Part shown: positions 1 to 8,815 of the stretch, in pieces
How the letters are laid out: each line of letters begins with the position of its first letter
How positions within the stretch are numbered: the stretch's first letter is position 1
Source: Alphaproteobacteria bacterium
GTDB lineage: Bacteria > Pseudomonadota > Alphaproteobacteria > Rhizobiales > BM303
Direction of reading: 5' to 3'
Length of the DNA stretch: 43,977 bases
NCBI GenBank assembly: GCA_024275895.1
Contig: JAJRYE010000009.1
Location: forward strand, 1 to 43,977
Notes under the pieces: generated by a model
What the model saw: the letters and a program-made list of their open reading frames with translations, nothing else
Database searches by the model: none
What the model was told of the DNA's origin: nothing
Position numbers and translations under genes: made by a program

Positions 1-35
1 ATGAAAGAAACCGCAAATTTCCGTAGTTTTCGGAC

Positions 36-119
36 GTCATTCCTGCGAAGGCAGGAATCCAGAACGGGTTTTCAGTTTGTGGATAGCTTTTATTGGATTC
101 CTACCTTCGCAGCAATAAC
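36..119. repeat. 84-bp palindromic MITE-like repeat, copy 1
   Basis: Two roughly 25-bp inverted arms (36-60 and 95-119) flank a 34-bp centre. The left arm begins GTCATTCCTGCGAAGGCAGG. The right arm is its decayed complement with several mismatches. A second copy of exactly the same length lies at 26456-26539 with better matched arms and a similar centre. Repeats with a GTCATTCCTGCGAAGGCAGGAATCC-type end are widespread in proteobacterial genomes as non-coding palindromic elements. No open frame is present inside it. This copy is the older or more degraded of the two. Confidence 0.85.
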
Positions 120-274
120 GAATTCGATTTGCTGTATCTATATGAATACATTGTGATATTTTGAGTGATGGTCGAAGTGCACCGTTATTAAGACCTCCAG
201 AATATTATGCGATTGCCCTAGCCCTTTCGCAGTCACCTTCAGGACGCGGCGGATACCGGCATGCGGCCTGAATC
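120..274. other. intergenic, no feature seen
   Basis: AT-richer stretch between the repeat and the 3' end of the enoyl-CoA hydratase gene. I see no gene, tRNA or convincing terminator. In related alphaproteobacteria the genes rpsT and dnaA often lie beyond this hydratase, but neither is inside the window. Confidence 0.4.
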
Positions 275-1048
275 TTATTTATTCTTGAAACGCGGCGTTC
301 TTTTTTCAATGAAGGCGCTCATGCCTTCCTTCTGGTCCTTGGTGGCGAACATGGACTGGAACAGGCGCCGCTCGAAACGGATGCCTTCGGCAAGGCTGGT
401 TTCCTGCGCCCGGTTGACGGACTCCTTGGTCATCATCACGATGGGAGCGGAAAAACCGGCGATTTTATTGGCGATCTTGAGCGCCTGCTTGACCAGATCG
501 TCGGCGGGGAAAACCCGGCTGACAAGCCCCGCCTGTTCGGCTTCAGCCGCGTTCATCATCCGCCCGCTGAGGCACATATCCATGGCCTTGGCCTTGCCGA
601 TCAGCCGGGTGAGCCGCTGGGTGCCGCCGGCACCCGGCATGATCCCAAGGGTAATTTCGGGCTGGCCGAATTTGGCCGTCTCGGCGGCGAGAATAAAATC
701 ACACATCATCGCCAGTTCGCAGCCGCCGCCGAGCGCATAGCCGGCAACCGCGGCGATAACCGGTTTGCGGATATTGGCGATTCTGTCCCATTCGGAAAGG
801 AAATTTTGCGAATAGGCCTCGATATAGGTTTTGTCCATCATCTCCTTGATATCGGCGCCGGCGGCAAACGCCTTTTCGCTTCCGGTAATGACAATACAGC
901 CGATGCGTTCATCGGCCTCAAAGTTCTTCAGGGCGGCGTTAAGCTCCCCGATCAACTCCGAATTCAGGGCATTGAGCGCATCAGGCCTGTTGAGGGTGAT
1001 GAGCCCCGCCTGTCCTTTTGTGTCCACAATGAGGGTCTCATATGCCAT
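275..1048 (-). CDS. enoyl-CoA hydratase (crotonase family)
   Basis: This 257-residue protein is a full-length short-chain enoyl-CoA hydratase. The enzyme adds water to trans-2-enoyl-CoA in fatty-acid beta-oxidation or amino-acid breakdown, and acts in the cytosol. The crotonase fold is clear. The oxyanion-hole segments are AAGADIKEM near residue 62 and [10 protein letters not shown] near 105. The two catalytic glutamates are Glu111 (GGGCELA) and Glu131 ([15 protein letters not shown]). The C-terminal region [20 protein letters not shown] is typical of the mitochondrial-type ECHS1 group. It lies downstream of mutM on the same strand, 74 bases apart, so the two may be co-transcribed. Substrate chain length cannot be told from sequence. 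An ATG start gives the standard N-terminus. Confidence 0.95.
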   Translation of the reverse strand: MAYETLIVDTKGQAGLITLNRPDALNALNSELIGELNAALKNFEADERIGCIVITGSEKAFAAGADIKEMMDKTYIEAYSQNFLSEWDRIANIRKPVIAAVAGYALGGGCELAMMCDFILAAETAKFGQPEITLGIMPGAGGTQRLTRLIGKAKAMDMCLSGRMMNAAEAEQAGLVSRVFPADDLVKQALKIANKIAGFSAPIVMMTKESVNRAQETSLAEGIRFERRLFQSMFATKDQKEGMSAFIEKRTPRFKNK

Positions 1049-1122
1049 TTTATTCTCCCGGAATATTTTGAGCCTTGTTTTTTACTCCTTGCGGCGGAAC
1101 AAGGCAACAGGGCGTTTTTGGC

Positions 1123-1974
1123 CTATTTTTGACATTCGGGGCAATAGAAGCTTGAGCGGCCCGACTGGGTGACTTTCACCACCATCGCGCCGCAGCCCTG
1201 TCTCGGGCAGGGTTTGCCGCTGCGGCCATAAACGGCAAAGCTGTGTTGAAAATAGCCCAGCTCGCCATCGCTTTTCGCATAGTCCCGCAGGCTCGATCCG
1301 CCTGCTTTTATGGCGTCATGCAGTACGCTTTTGATGGCGGCGGCAAGGCGTTCGGCCCGTGCCTGCGCTGCCCCGCCCCGCGCCAGGACAGAGGCCGGGC
1401 GCAGCGGCGAGAGCCGGGCGCGGTAGAGTGCCTCGCAGACATATATATTGCCAAGCCCGGCAATAATGCGCTGATCGAGCAGAAACGATTTAAACGGTGT
1501 GCGCCTTGCTTTTGCCGCCGCGGCAAGAAACGCCCCGTTCATGGCGTTGCCCAGCGGCTCGATGCCCATGGCGGCGAGCAACCGGTGGTTTTGCCAGTCC
1601 CGGTCCCTGATAATATCCATGACGCCAAAGCGGCGCGGGTCGGTATAAACCAGCGCGGCGCCGCCTTCAAAGTGGAAAACAATATGATCATGCCGGCCCC
1701 GCTCCTGACCTGAAGCACCGCTCTCCAGAACCGTGAAACGGCCCGACATGCCCAGATGGCAGAGCAGATAGCCCTTGTTTTCAAGCTCGATAAGCAGATA
1801 TTTGCCGCGGCGCAGGAAAGCGCCAAGCCTGACCCCGATCAGATGGGCGGCAAAATCAGCGGGCAGGGGAAAACGCAGCTTGTCGCGGTGCATCTCCACC
1901 CGGGCGATTGTGCGGCCCGAAAGAGCCGCTTCAAGTCCGGTGCGGACCGTTTCAACTTCGGGCAATTCCGGCAT
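1123..1974 (-). CDS. mutM: formamidopyrimidine-DNA glycosylase (Fpg/MutM)
   Basis: This 283-residue base-excision repair enzyme removes 8-oxoguanine and formamidopyrimidines and nicks the abasic site. The N-terminus [10 protein letters not shown] supplies the catalytic Pro2 (amine nucleophile) and Glu3. The conserved lysine is Lys58 in RRGKYLL. The C-terminal zinc finger is intact, with Cys256, Cys261, Cys278 and Cys281 in CPRQGC...FYCPEC. Length fits the family (about 270-295). The gene is divergent from ubiE with about 120 bases between the two starts, a common alphaproteobacterial arrangement that gives a shared promoter region. The downstream neighbour is the enoyl-CoA hydratase. Confidence 0.98.
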   Translation of the reverse strand: MPELPEVETVRTGLEAALSGRTIARVEMHRDKLRFPLPADFAAHLIGVRLGAFLRRGKYLLIELENKGYLLCHLGMSGRFTVLESGASGQERGRHDHIVFHFEGGAALVYTDPRRFGVMDIIRDRDWQNHRLLAAMGIEPLGNAMNGAFLAAAAKARRTPFKSFLLDQRIIAGLGNIYVCEALYRARLSPLRPASVLARGGAAQARAERLAAAIKSVLHDAIKAGGSSLRDYAKSDGELGYFQHSFAVYGRSGKPCPRQGCGAMVVKVTQSGRSSFYCPECQK

Positions 1975-2093
1975 GGGAGGATACGTCCTTTATAAATGTC
2001 AGATCTTCAAGTATGACAAGCGTAGCGCGCAAGGTGAAGCTGCGCTATGTTCAATCGCATTTTATGCACCTGGTTGATGAGGAGCTTGTTAAA

Positions 2094-2873
2094 TTGGCGG
2101 TCACGAATGCAGACAAGGCGCAGCCGAAAGAAACCCATTTCGGTTTCAGCACGGTTCAGGCCGAGGCGAAAGAAGGGCTTGTTCATGATGTCTTCGCCAA
2201 GGTCGCCGGGCGCTATGATCTGATGAACGATCTGATGTCGGGCGGGCTGCACCGGCTGTGGAAAGACGCCATGGTGAGCTGGCTGGCTCCGCCCGTCGGT
2301 GCGCGCAGCTGGCGTCATATCGATGTGGCGGGCGGCACCGCCGATATCGCCATGCGGGTTCAGGAACTGGCCGGGATCAATGCCCGCTCCCTCGTTCTGG
2401 ATATCAATCCGCATATGCTGCTAGAGGGTTTGTCGCGGGTGGAAAAAAGCGGGCTTGCCCCTAAAATCGGCTTTGCCGCCGGGAATGCCGAAAAACTGCC
2501 CCTCGACGACAACAGCGCCGATGCCTGCACCATCGCCTTTGGCATTCGCAATGTCACCCATATTGACAGAGCTCTGTCGGAATCCTTTCGGGTGCTCAAG
2601 CCCGGCGGCCGGTTTTTATGCCTTGAGTTTTCGCAGGTTGACGTGCCGGGGCTGGATAAAATCTATGATGCATTTTCCTTTACCTGCATTCCGGCCATCG
2701 GTAAGGTTGTGACCGGGGATGGCGCGCCTTACCGTTATCTGGTGGAGAGCATCCGCAAATTTCCCGATCAAGAAAATTTTGCCGCAATGATCCGGAATGC
2801 CGGATTTTCACGCGTTAAATACCGCAATCTGACCGGCGGCATCGCGGCGCTGCATTCAGGCTGGAAGATCTAG
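2094..2873 (+). CDS. ubiE: demethylmenaquinone/ubiquinone C-methyltransferase UbiE
   Basis: S-adenosylmethionine-dependent C-methyltransferase of the ubiquinone (and, where present, menaquinone) pathway. The sequence shows the UbiE signature [20 protein letters not shown] near the N-terminus, motif I in [14 protein letters not shown], the acidic ribose-binding DINPHML, and the second family signature around [17 protein letters not shown]. The frame stays open upstream to 1908, but I place the start at the TTG at 2094. It has a TGAGGAG ribosome site at 2078-2084 and gives a usual 259-residue protein. ATG codons at 2013 and 2064 would add a basic extension unlike the family. The next gene, ubiB, follows after 12 bases, so the two form one operon. 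Confidence 0.95.
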   Translation: MAVTNADKAQPKETHFGFSTVQAEAKEGLVHDVFAKVAGRYDLMNDLMSGGLHRLWKDAMVSWLAPPVGARSWRHIDVAGGTADIAMRVQELAGINARSLVLDINPHMLLEGLSRVEKSGLAPKIGFAAGNAEKLPLDDNSADACTIAFGIRNVTHIDRALSESFRVLKPGGRFLCLEFSQVDVPGLDKIYDAFSFTCIPAIGKVVTGDGAPYRYLVESIRKFPDQENFAAMIRNAGFSRVKYRNLTGGIAALHSGWKI

Positions 2874-2885
2874 GAGGTTTTGGCC

Positions 2886-4472
2886 TTGAGTGTATGGGGC
2901 GATGTTGCAAACCTTGTCCGGCTGGTGAATATGGGCCGGGTGCTGGCGCGCCATGATGCGCTGATGGAGCTGGACGCGCTGGGCGAGCCGCCGCTGGTCA
3001 TGCGGGCGGCGCGCAAGGTGCTGCGCGTGTTTTCTCCCGGAGCAAAAGCGCAAAACGAAGATGAGGGTCCGCTGGCGGCGGCATTGACCGAGCTTGGTCC
3101 CTCACATATCAAATTTGGCCAGTTTCTGGCCACGCGGCGCGATATTGTCGGCGAGCAGATTGCCGAGGAATTATCGCATCTTCAGGACAAGCTGCCCCCC
3201 TTTGATCAGGCGCTGGCGCTTGAGGAAATTGATGAGGGGCTGGGCGAGCCGCATGAAAAGCTGTTTAAAACCATAGGCCCGGCCATCGCCGCCGCCTCAA
3301 TCGCCCAGGTTCACAAGGCGCAGGTTGAGGATGAAAACGGGCTGCGCAACATTGCGGTCAAGGTGCTGCGCCCCGGCATCGAAGAGCGCTTCAGGCGTGA
3401 TATCTCGGTTTATTATACCGCTGCGAGGCTGATTGAGCGGATTTATGCCCCCGCACGGCGTCTGCGCCCCATCGCGGTGGTTGAGACTATGGCGCATTCG
3501 GTGGAACTGGAGATGGATTTGCGCCTTGAAGCGGCGGCCATTTCCGAAATGGCGGAAAATACTTCCCGGGATGATGATTTTTCCGTGCCCGAAGTTGACT
3601 GGAGCCGCACATCGCGCCGGGTTCTGACAACCGAATGGATCGACGCCATCCCCCTGAACCGGATTGACCTGATCAGGGAAGCCGGGATTGATCTTCAAAA
3701 ACTGGCCGATACCATCATCCGCTCCTTTTTGCGCCACGCCATGCGTGACGGGTTCTTTCACGCCGATATGCATCAGGGCAATCTGTTCGCCGATAAGGAC
3801 GGCCGGGTGATTGCGGTTGATCTGGGCATTATGGGGCGCCTCTCGCTCAAGGACCGGCATTTTCTGGCCGAAATCCTCTACGGCTTTATTCACGGCGAAT
3901 ATATGCGCATATCAAAGGTCCATTTTGACGCCGGCTATGTTCCCAAACACCAGTCCATCGAAACCTTCGCCCAGGCTCTGCGGGCCATAGGCGAGCCCTT
4001 GCTGGGCAAACAGGCGGAAGATATTTCCATGGCCAGCCTTCTGGGGCAGTTGCTCAGCGTGACCGAGCAGTTTGATATGGAAACCCAGCCCCAGCTCATC
4101 TTGCTGCAAAAAACCATGGTGGTGGTGGAGGGGGTAGCGCGCAATCTCAATCCGGATCTGAATATGTGGAATTCAGCCGCGCCGGTGGTTGAGGAATGGA
4201 TGCGGGCGCATCTGGGGCCCGAAGGCATCTTGCGGGAGGCGAAAAACAGCGCCGCCGCATTTGGAAATGCGCTTATCCATATGCCCGATATTCTTGATGA
4301 TGCGCGCGAGGGCATGCAGCTTCTGGCGCAAATGGGCCGCAGCGGCGGCATTCACCTTGATCAGGCCTCTGTTGAGGCATTGGGCAAGAGCAGGCAATCA
4401 ACGTCAAATTCATTTTCATTCTGGCTCGGTCTGGCCATCGTTCTGCTTACCGGCACCTGGCTGTTGTATTGA
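2886..4472 (+). CDS. ubiB: UbiB-family atypical kinase/ATPase for ubiquinone synthesis
   Basis: Member of the UbiB/ADCK/Coq8 family, an atypical protein-kinase-like ATPase needed for ubiquinone biosynthesis at the inner membrane. In order I see the KxGQ motif (KFGQF, about residues 76-80), an alanine-rich nucleotide loop (IAAASIAQVHKA), the lysine in VKVLRPG, the catalytic-loop equivalent FFHADMHQGNLF, and DLGIMG in place of DFG. A single C-terminal hydrophobic helix (SFWLGLAIVLLTGTWLLY) anchors it. An AGGAGG site at 2872-2877 overlaps the ubiE stop. The TTG at 2880 is too close to it, so the TTG at 2886 (8 bases away) is preferred, giving 528 residues. It is translationally close to ubiE. 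Confidence 0.95.
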   Translation: MSVWGDVANLVRLVNMGRVLARHDALMELDALGEPPLVMRAARKVLRVFSPGAKAQNEDEGPLAAALTELGPSHIKFGQFLATRRDIVGEQIAEELSHLQDKLPPFDQALALEEIDEGLGEPHEKLFKTIGPAIAAASIAQVHKAQVEDENGLRNIAVKVLRPGIEERFRRDISVYYTAARLIERIYAPARRLRPIAVVETMAHSVELEMDLRLEAAAISEMAENTSRDDDFSVPEVDWSRTSRRVLTTEWIDAIPLNRIDLIREAGIDLQKLADTIIRSFLRHAMRDGFFHADMHQGNLFADKDGRVIAVDLGIMGRLSLKDRHFLAEILYGFIHGEYMRISKVHFDAGYVPKHQSIETFAQALRAIGEPLLGKQAEDISMASLLGQLLSVTEQFDMETQPQLILLQKTMVVVEGVARNLNPDLNMWNSAAPVVEEWMRAHLGPEGILREAKNSAAAFGNALIHMPDILDDAREGMQLLAQMGRSGGIHLDQASVEALGKSRQSTSNSFSFWLGLAIVLLTGTWLLY

Positions 4473-4613
4473 GTCGGGGCGCAGATATTCTTTCAGTTTC
4501 AAATGTATTTTTCAAAATCATCCCGAAACTCATATTTGGGGCTTGATTTACGGTCAATTAGTGTGAATTATACGCCCACGGCACGATAAGAAAAAATCTG
4601 AAGCGAGGCGTGC

Positions 4614-5837
4614 GTGTTTGCGGGTAAACGCATATTGCTGGTTATAGGCGGCGGGATTGCCGCTTATAAATCTCTGGAACTGGTACGCGGGCTGAAAAAG
4701 CGCGGCGCATCGGTGCGTGTTGTCCTCACCCGCGCCGCGAAGGCGTTCGTGACGCCGCTTTCCGCCGCTTCCTTGTCGGGTGAGAAGGTCTATGACGATC
4801 TGTTTGATCCGGGCGATGAAACGCAGATGGGGCATATCAATCTTTCGCGCATAGCCGATCTCATTGTTGTTGCCCCGGCCACGGCTGATCTGATGGCCAA
4901 ACTGGCTCATGGGCTGGCCAATGATCTGGCCAGCACCTTGCTGCTGGCAACCGACACGCAGGTGTTGATGGCGCCGGCCATGAATGTGCGCATGTGGGAG
5001 CACGCCGCAACAAGGCGCAATGTGGCAAGCCTTGAGCGTGACGGTATTTTGTTCACCGGCCCCGCGGAAGGCGAGATGGCCTGCGGCGAGTATGGCTTTG
5101 GCCGCATGGCGGAGCCGGCGGATATACTCGCGGCCATGCAAAAAATCTTTGCTGAACGGGCAGCAGGCCAGCCGCTGAAGGGCCGGCGGATTATTGTCAC
5201 ATCAGGACCAACCCGTGAGCCGGTCGATCCGGTTCGTTTTTTATCTAACCGCTCATCGGGCAAGCAGGGCGCTGCGATTGCCGAATCTCTGGCGGTGCGC
5301 GGCGCGCAGGTGGCCTTTGTCACCGGTCCCGGAGCGGTGATCCCGGCGCATGAAAATATCAAGATTATCCCGGTCGAGAGCGCCCGCGACATGCTCGCGG
5401 CGGTCACCGCTGCGCTCCCTGCCGATGCGGCCGTTTTTGTCGCTGCGGTGGCCGACTGGCGGGTGGATGAGGTTGCGGCAAACAAGAAAAAGAAGGGCGC
5501 TGCGCTCGAAACGCTCCGGCTGGTCGAAAACCCCGATATTCTGGCCCATGTCAGCCGGTTAAAACCCGAGGCGCGCCCGCAACTGGTCATTGGATTTGCC
5601 GCTGAGACGGAAGATTTGCTTGCAAATGCTACTGAAAAACGCGCCCGGAAGGGCTGCGACTGGATACTTGCCAATGATGTCAGCCGGCCCGGCGTCATGG
5701 GCGGCGATGAAAACCGGATCACTCTCATTGATGAGGACGGCGCAGCGCAATGGCCTGAAATGCGCAAAACCGGGGTCGCGCAAAAGCTGGCAGATAAAAT
5801 TGCCGCCGCCCTTGCCCCGGAAGGAAACAGCCGTTGA
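4614..5837 (+). CDS. coaBC: bifunctional phosphopantothenoylcysteine decarboxylase/synthetase (CoaBC, Dfp)
   Basis: The protein catalyses two successive steps of coenzyme A synthesis: CTP-dependent coupling of cysteine to phosphopantothenate, then FMN-dependent decarboxylation. The N-terminal CoaC half has GGGIAAYKSLELV, the active-site His74 (MGHINLSR), the PAMNVRMWEH motif near 122-131 and the clamp Cys157 (ACGEYGFGRMAEP). The CoaB half begins near residue 190 with ITSGPTREPVDPVRFLSNRS and includes the lysine cluster NKKKKG used for CTP binding. Length 407 fits the family. The start is GTG. It follows ubiB after 141 bases in which I see no terminator, and it overlaps dut by four bases (TTGA), so dut is translationally coupled. 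Confidence 0.97.
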   Translation: MFAGKRILLVIGGGIAAYKSLELVRGLKKRGASVRVVLTRAAKAFVTPLSAASLSGEKVYDDLFDPGDETQMGHINLSRIADLIVVAPATADLMAKLAHGLANDLASTLLLATDTQVLMAPAMNVRMWEHAATRRNVASLERDGILFTGPAEGEMACGEYGFGRMAEPADILAAMQKIFAERAAGQPLKGRRIIVTSGPTREPVDPVRFLSNRSSGKQGAAIAESLAVRGAQVAFVTGPGAVIPAHENIKIIPVESARDMLAAVTAALPADAAVFVAAVADWRVDEVAANKKKKGAALETLRLVENPDILAHVSRLKPEARPQLVIGFAAETEDLLANATEKRARKGCDWILANDVSRPGVMGGDENRITLIDEDGAAQWPEMRKTGVAQKLADKIAAALAPEGNSR

Positions 5838-6337
5838 GCGGGGTCAGGCAAATCCGCATCCGGCAACTGGCGCATGGCGAGGGGCTGGAGCTGCCGCGTT
5901 ATCAGACGCCGGGCGCCTCGGGGCTTGATCTTTGCGCCGCCTTGGCCGCCGGTGAGGTCTTGACCCTTGCACCTGGAGATATAGCCCTTGTCCCCACCGC
6001 TCTGGTGATGGAAATCCCGGGCGATATGGAGGCGCAGGTGCGTCCGCGTTCGGGGCTAGCAGCAAAATCCGGCATTACCGTGCTCAATGCCCCCGGCACC
6101 ATCGATTCCGATTACCGGGGCGAGATCAAGGTCATTTTAATCAACCACGGCAAAGCGCCGCAGCCGATTGCGCGCGGGATGCGCATTGCCCAGCTTATCT
6201 TCCAGAAAATAGAAAAAGTCCGGCTGGTCGAAACCGGCGAACTGTCAACCAGTAAAAGGGGAACAGGCGGGTTTGGCTCAACCGGACATGGCAAAAGGGA
6301 AGGGGAGGAAAACAATCATGCTACGGGTAACCCGTAA
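5834..6337 (+). CDS. dut: deoxyuridine 5'-triphosphate nucleotidohydrolase (dUTPase)
   Basis: Homotrimeric dUTPase hydrolysing dUTP to dUMP and pyrophosphate, which keeps uracil out of DNA and feeds dTMP synthesis. All five motifs are present: I GASGLDLCA (27-35), II PRSGLA (71-76), III VLNAPGTIDSDYRGEI (83-98), IV PIARGMRIAQLIFQ (111-124) and V RGTGGFGSTG (142-151). The TTG start overlaps the coaBC stop by four bases. After motif V there is a 16-residue charged tail (GKREGEENNHATGNP at its end). It is encoded over the ribosome site and first codons of the next gene, so it may simply reflect the 20-base overlap with the Rrf2 gene. The dut-coaBC linkage is standard. Confidence 0.96.
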   Translation: MSGVRQIRIRQLAHGEGLELPRYQTPGASGLDLCAALAAGEVLTLAPGDIALVPTALVMEIPGDMEAQVRPRSGLAAKSGITVLNAPGTIDSDYRGEIKVILINHGKAPQPIARGMRIAQLIFQKIEKVRLVETGELSTSKRGTGGFGSTGHGKREGEENNHATGNP

Positions 6338-6788
6338 AACTCTGCTGGCGCTGGAGGCGGTCACCGATGTGGCCTATAATTCAAGGCCCAATCCGGTGCG
6401 GGCACGCGATATTACCCGGCGTCAGGGGGTGCCGCAGCGCTATCTTGAGCAGGTCATGCAGCAGCTGGTGCATGTCGGCATTCTCAAGGGGGTCCGCGGC
6501 CCCCAGGGCGGCTATGTTCTGGCGCGCGAACGCCGCCGCATCACAGCCGGAGATGTGGTAAGGGCCGTCGCCTTTCTTGAAATCGAGGACGAACCCAAAT
6601 TTACCGACAAATCGGATCTGGGAAAACTGGTTGTACATCCGCTGTGGAAGAATATGGAGGAGCAACTCCTGATCGGTCTCGACGCCATCACGGTCGAGGA
6701 TTTGTGTCAAAAGGCCACCCAGCTGAAAATCGGCGTTCACGGTGATGAAAAAGAAAAACCCCATAAAGGGAGCGACTATTCAATTTGA
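6318..6788 (+). CDS. Rrf2-family transcriptional regulator lacking Fe-S cysteines (CymR-like)
   Basis: This 156-residue protein has the Rrf2 winged-helix domain: an N-terminal MLRVTRKTLLALEAVTDVAY, then the recognition helix and wing in RYLEQVMQQLVHVGILKGVRGPQGGYVLAR. IscR, NsrR and RsrR bind Fe-S clusters through three cysteines near residues 90-110. Here that stretch (DEPKFTDKSDLGKLVVHPLW) has none, and the only cysteine is in EDLCQKA. Rrf2 proteins without a cluster include CymR of Bacillus, which controls cysteine metabolism in complex with CysK. cysK starts only 24 bases downstream here, so I infer a cysteine/sulfur regulator. The start is the ATG at 6318 behind AGGGGAGGAAAA; the frame is open further up inside dut but that is not needed. 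Confidence 0.88.
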   Translation: MLRVTRKTLLALEAVTDVAYNSRPNPVRARDITRRQGVPQRYLEQVMQQLVHVGILKGVRGPQGGYVLARERRRITAGDVVRAVAFLEIEDEPKFTDKSDLGKLVVHPLWKNMEEQLLIGLDAITVEDLCQKATQLKIGVHGDEKEKPHKGSDYSI

Positions 6789-6812
6789 CGCCACAGGCAG
6801 GAAAGCAAAATC

Positions 6813-7787
6813 ATGACGCAAACAACATTTTCACATTCGCAAATGCCCAAACATAACCGGATTTATGGCAGCATAACCCAGCTTATCGGCGCAACGCCGA
6901 CGGTTCAGCTGGGCAAACTGGCCATTGCCGAGAACATCACATCACGAATTTTGCTAAAACTTGAATTTATGAACCCGCTCTCAAGCGTCAAGGACCGCAT
7001 CGGCCTGAGCATGATCGAGGATCTGGAGCAATCGGGGAAACTGAAACCCGATTCGGTCATCATCGAACCCACTTCGGGCAATACCGGCATTGCGCTGGCC
7101 TATATCTGCGCCGCAAAAAATTACAAGCTGATCTTGACCATGCCGGACAGCATGTCGGTGGAACGGCGGCGCATGCTGGCCTTTTTAGGCGCGCAGATTG
7201 TGCTGACTCCGGCGGCCGAGGGCATGCGCGGCGCGGTTGACAAGGCGGCGGAGCTTGTGGAGGCAACGCCCGGTGCCATCATGCCGCAACAATTTGAAAA
7301 TCCCGCCAATCCGGCCATTCACCGCATCACGACAGCCGAAGAAATCTGGGACGACACCAATGGCGAGGTTGATGTGATCATCTCCGGAGTGGGCACCGGC
7401 GGCACCATCACCGGGATCGGCGAGGTTCTCAAGGCGCGCAAACCGGAGTTGAAAATGGTTGCGGTCGAGCCCGAGGACAGCCCCGTCCTGTCCGGCGGCA
7501 ATCCCGGCCCGCACAAGATTCAGGGCATCGGCGCCGGGTTTATTCCCGGCGTGTTAAGACAAGACCTCATTGACGACATCATCACCATCGGCAATGAGAC
7601 CGCCTTTGAAATGGCGCGGCGCATGGCGCGTCTTGAAGGCATTCCGTGCGGCATATCCTCCGGTGCGGCGGTGGCGGCTGCGCTTGAGGTCGCGCGCATG
7701 CCCGGCATGTCGGGGAAAACCATTCTTGCAATCCTCCCCTCAATGGCGGAAAGATATCTCTCCACCCCCTTGTTTGAGGGCGTCTAG
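6813..7787 (+). CDS. cysK: cysteine synthase A (O-acetylserine sulfhydrylase)
   Basis: Pyridoxal-phosphate enzyme that makes cysteine from O-acetylserine and sulfide. Lys60 in [11 protein letters not shown] is the Schiff-base lysine. The substrate-binding loop is [10 protein letters not shown] (about 86-95). The PLP-phosphate loop is [12 protein letters not shown], and [14 protein letters not shown] is typical of CysK. The length of 324 is that of CysK rather than CysM. It lies directly after the Rrf2 regulator, which by analogy with CymR-CysK may sense it. A REP-like repeat begins right at its stop codon. A cystathionine beta-synthase activity cannot be excluded, but the motifs favour cysteine synthase. 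Confidence 0.96.
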   Translation: MTQTTFSHSQMPKHNRIYGSITQLIGATPTVQLGKLAIAENITSRILLKLEFMNPLSSVKDRIGLSMIEDLEQSGKLKPDSVIIEPTSGNTGIALAYICAAKNYKLILTMPDSMSVERRRMLAFLGAQIVLTPAAEGMRGAVDKAAELVEATPGAIMPQQFENPANPAIHRITTAEEIWDDTNGEVDVIISGVGTGGTITGIGEVLKARKPELKMVAVEPEDSPVLSGGNPGPHKIQGIGAGFIPGVLRQDLIDDIITIGNETAFEMARRMARLEGIPCGISSGAAVAAALEVARMPGMSGKTILAILPSMAERYLSTPLFEGV

Positions 7788-7960
7788 AGCACTTCTTAGA
7801 AAAGTGGAAACCGGTTTTCCGATAAGAAGTGCGGCAATAACAAAGAATTAGAGCCTGCTTTTGATTCAATCAAAACCGGATACTCTAGGTCTTTAGGGCG
7901 CGTTGCGCTTGATCTGATTCGGGAGCGGCCCGGTGCCGATTTAACACAACAGGCAATAAG
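7788..7960. repeat. composite REP-like extragenic palindromes after cysK
   Basis: A perfect 10-bp inverted repeat, GCACTTCTTA at 7789-7798 and TAAGAAGTGC at 7823-7832, encloses a second near-palindrome, GGAAACCGGTTTTCC. A further hairpin, TTTTGAT-TCA-ATCAAAA, follows near 7858-7875. The stretch ends with GGGAGCGGCCCGGTGCCG, which has a diverged relative near 23331-23360. This is the style of dispersed extragenic elements of alphaproteobacteria. Sitting immediately after the cysK stop, the first palindrome may also help end or stabilise the mRNA, although no T-run follows it. Confidence 0.65.
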
Positions 7961-7972
7961 GCGTATGAAGCG

Positions 7973-8812
7973 ATGAGTTTCAGTGATGAAGAACTGGAGC
8001 GCTACGCGCGCCATATCATCTTGCATGATGTGGGCGGCGCAGGGCAGCAAAAGCTCAAAAACGCCCGCGTTCTGGTGATCGGCGCCGGCGGGCTGGGATC
8101 GCCGGTTCTGATGTATCTGGCGGCGGCGGGCGTCGGCACATTGGGGGTTATTGATGATGATGTGGTCTCCCTTTCCAATCTGCAGCGCCAGATTGTGCAC
8201 AAAACGGAAAATATCGGCGAGCCCAAGGTTAAAAGCGCGGCGCGAACCCTGAAAGCCCTCAATCCCGATATCAAGATCGTGACCTATCAAGAACGTCTTA
8301 CGGCGCGCAACGCGCTGGAGATCTTTGAGAATTTTGACCTGATCGCCGATGGCTGCGATAATTTCGATACCCGCTTCTTGGTCAATGATGCGTGTTTCTT
8401 TGCCAAAAAACCGCTGGTTTCAGCCGCTGTTGCCCAGTTTGAGGGCCAGATTGCCACTTACCGGGCTTTTGAAAACGACAAAACGGGCAATCCCAATCCC
8501 AGCTATCGCTGCTTGTTGCCGGAGACGCCGCCGCCCGGAATGATACCGGGCTGCGAGGAGGCCGGCGTTTTGGGGGTTCTGACCGGGATTATCGGCACCA
8601 TGCAGGGGCTGGAGGTGATCAAGGAAGTGCTCGGGATCGGCACATCGCTTGTCGGCAAGCTTTTGATCTATGACGCTCTCAGCGCCGGTTCCACCCTGAT
8701 TGACATTCCGTGGAATCCGGACAACCCCTTGAATGGCGTTAACCCGAGCCTGCACGATCTGTCCGTTCATGAAACGAAGGACAATGCCGATATTTGTCCG
8801 GCGCGCAATTGA
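7973..8812 (+). CDS. moeB: MoeB/ThiF-family adenylyltransferase (E1-like)
   Basis: The 279-residue E1-like enzyme adenylates the C-terminal Gly-Gly of MoaD- or ThiS-type sulfur carriers, so that they can be converted to thiocarboxylates. It shows the N-terminal RYARHIIL, the nucleotide loop GAGGLGS (37-43), DDDVVSLSNLQRQ, and the Mg/ATP aspartate in DGCDNFDTR (Asp130). Three of the four structural zinc ligands usual for MoeB are changed. The first pair reads SYRC (Ser177, Cys180) instead of CYRC, and the second reads NPLN (Asn251, Asn254) instead of CPLC. The fold is otherwise complete, so it may be a zinc-free form. The gene is 185 bases after cysK and converges on glnD with a 3-base gap. 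A role for the MoaD-like protein at 30378 is an inference. Confidence 0.9.
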   Translation: MSFSDEELERYARHIILHDVGGAGQQKLKNARVLVIGAGGLGSPVLMYLAAAGVGTLGVIDDDVVSLSNLQRQIVHKTENIGEPKVKSAARTLKALNPDIKIVTYQERLTARNALEIFENFDLIADGCDNFDTRFLVNDACFFAKKPLVSAAVAQFEGQIATYRAFENDKTGNPNPSYRCLLPETPPPGMIPGCEEAGVLGVLTGIIGTMQGLEVIKEVLGIGTSLVGKLLIYDALSAGSTLIDIPWNPDNPLNGVNPSLHDLSVHETKDNADICPARN

Positions 8813-8815
8813 GCG

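Noticed and set aside
4907-5875. 322-codon open frame opposite coaBC
   Set aside because: Serine/arginine/proline-rich antisense translation of a conserved gene.
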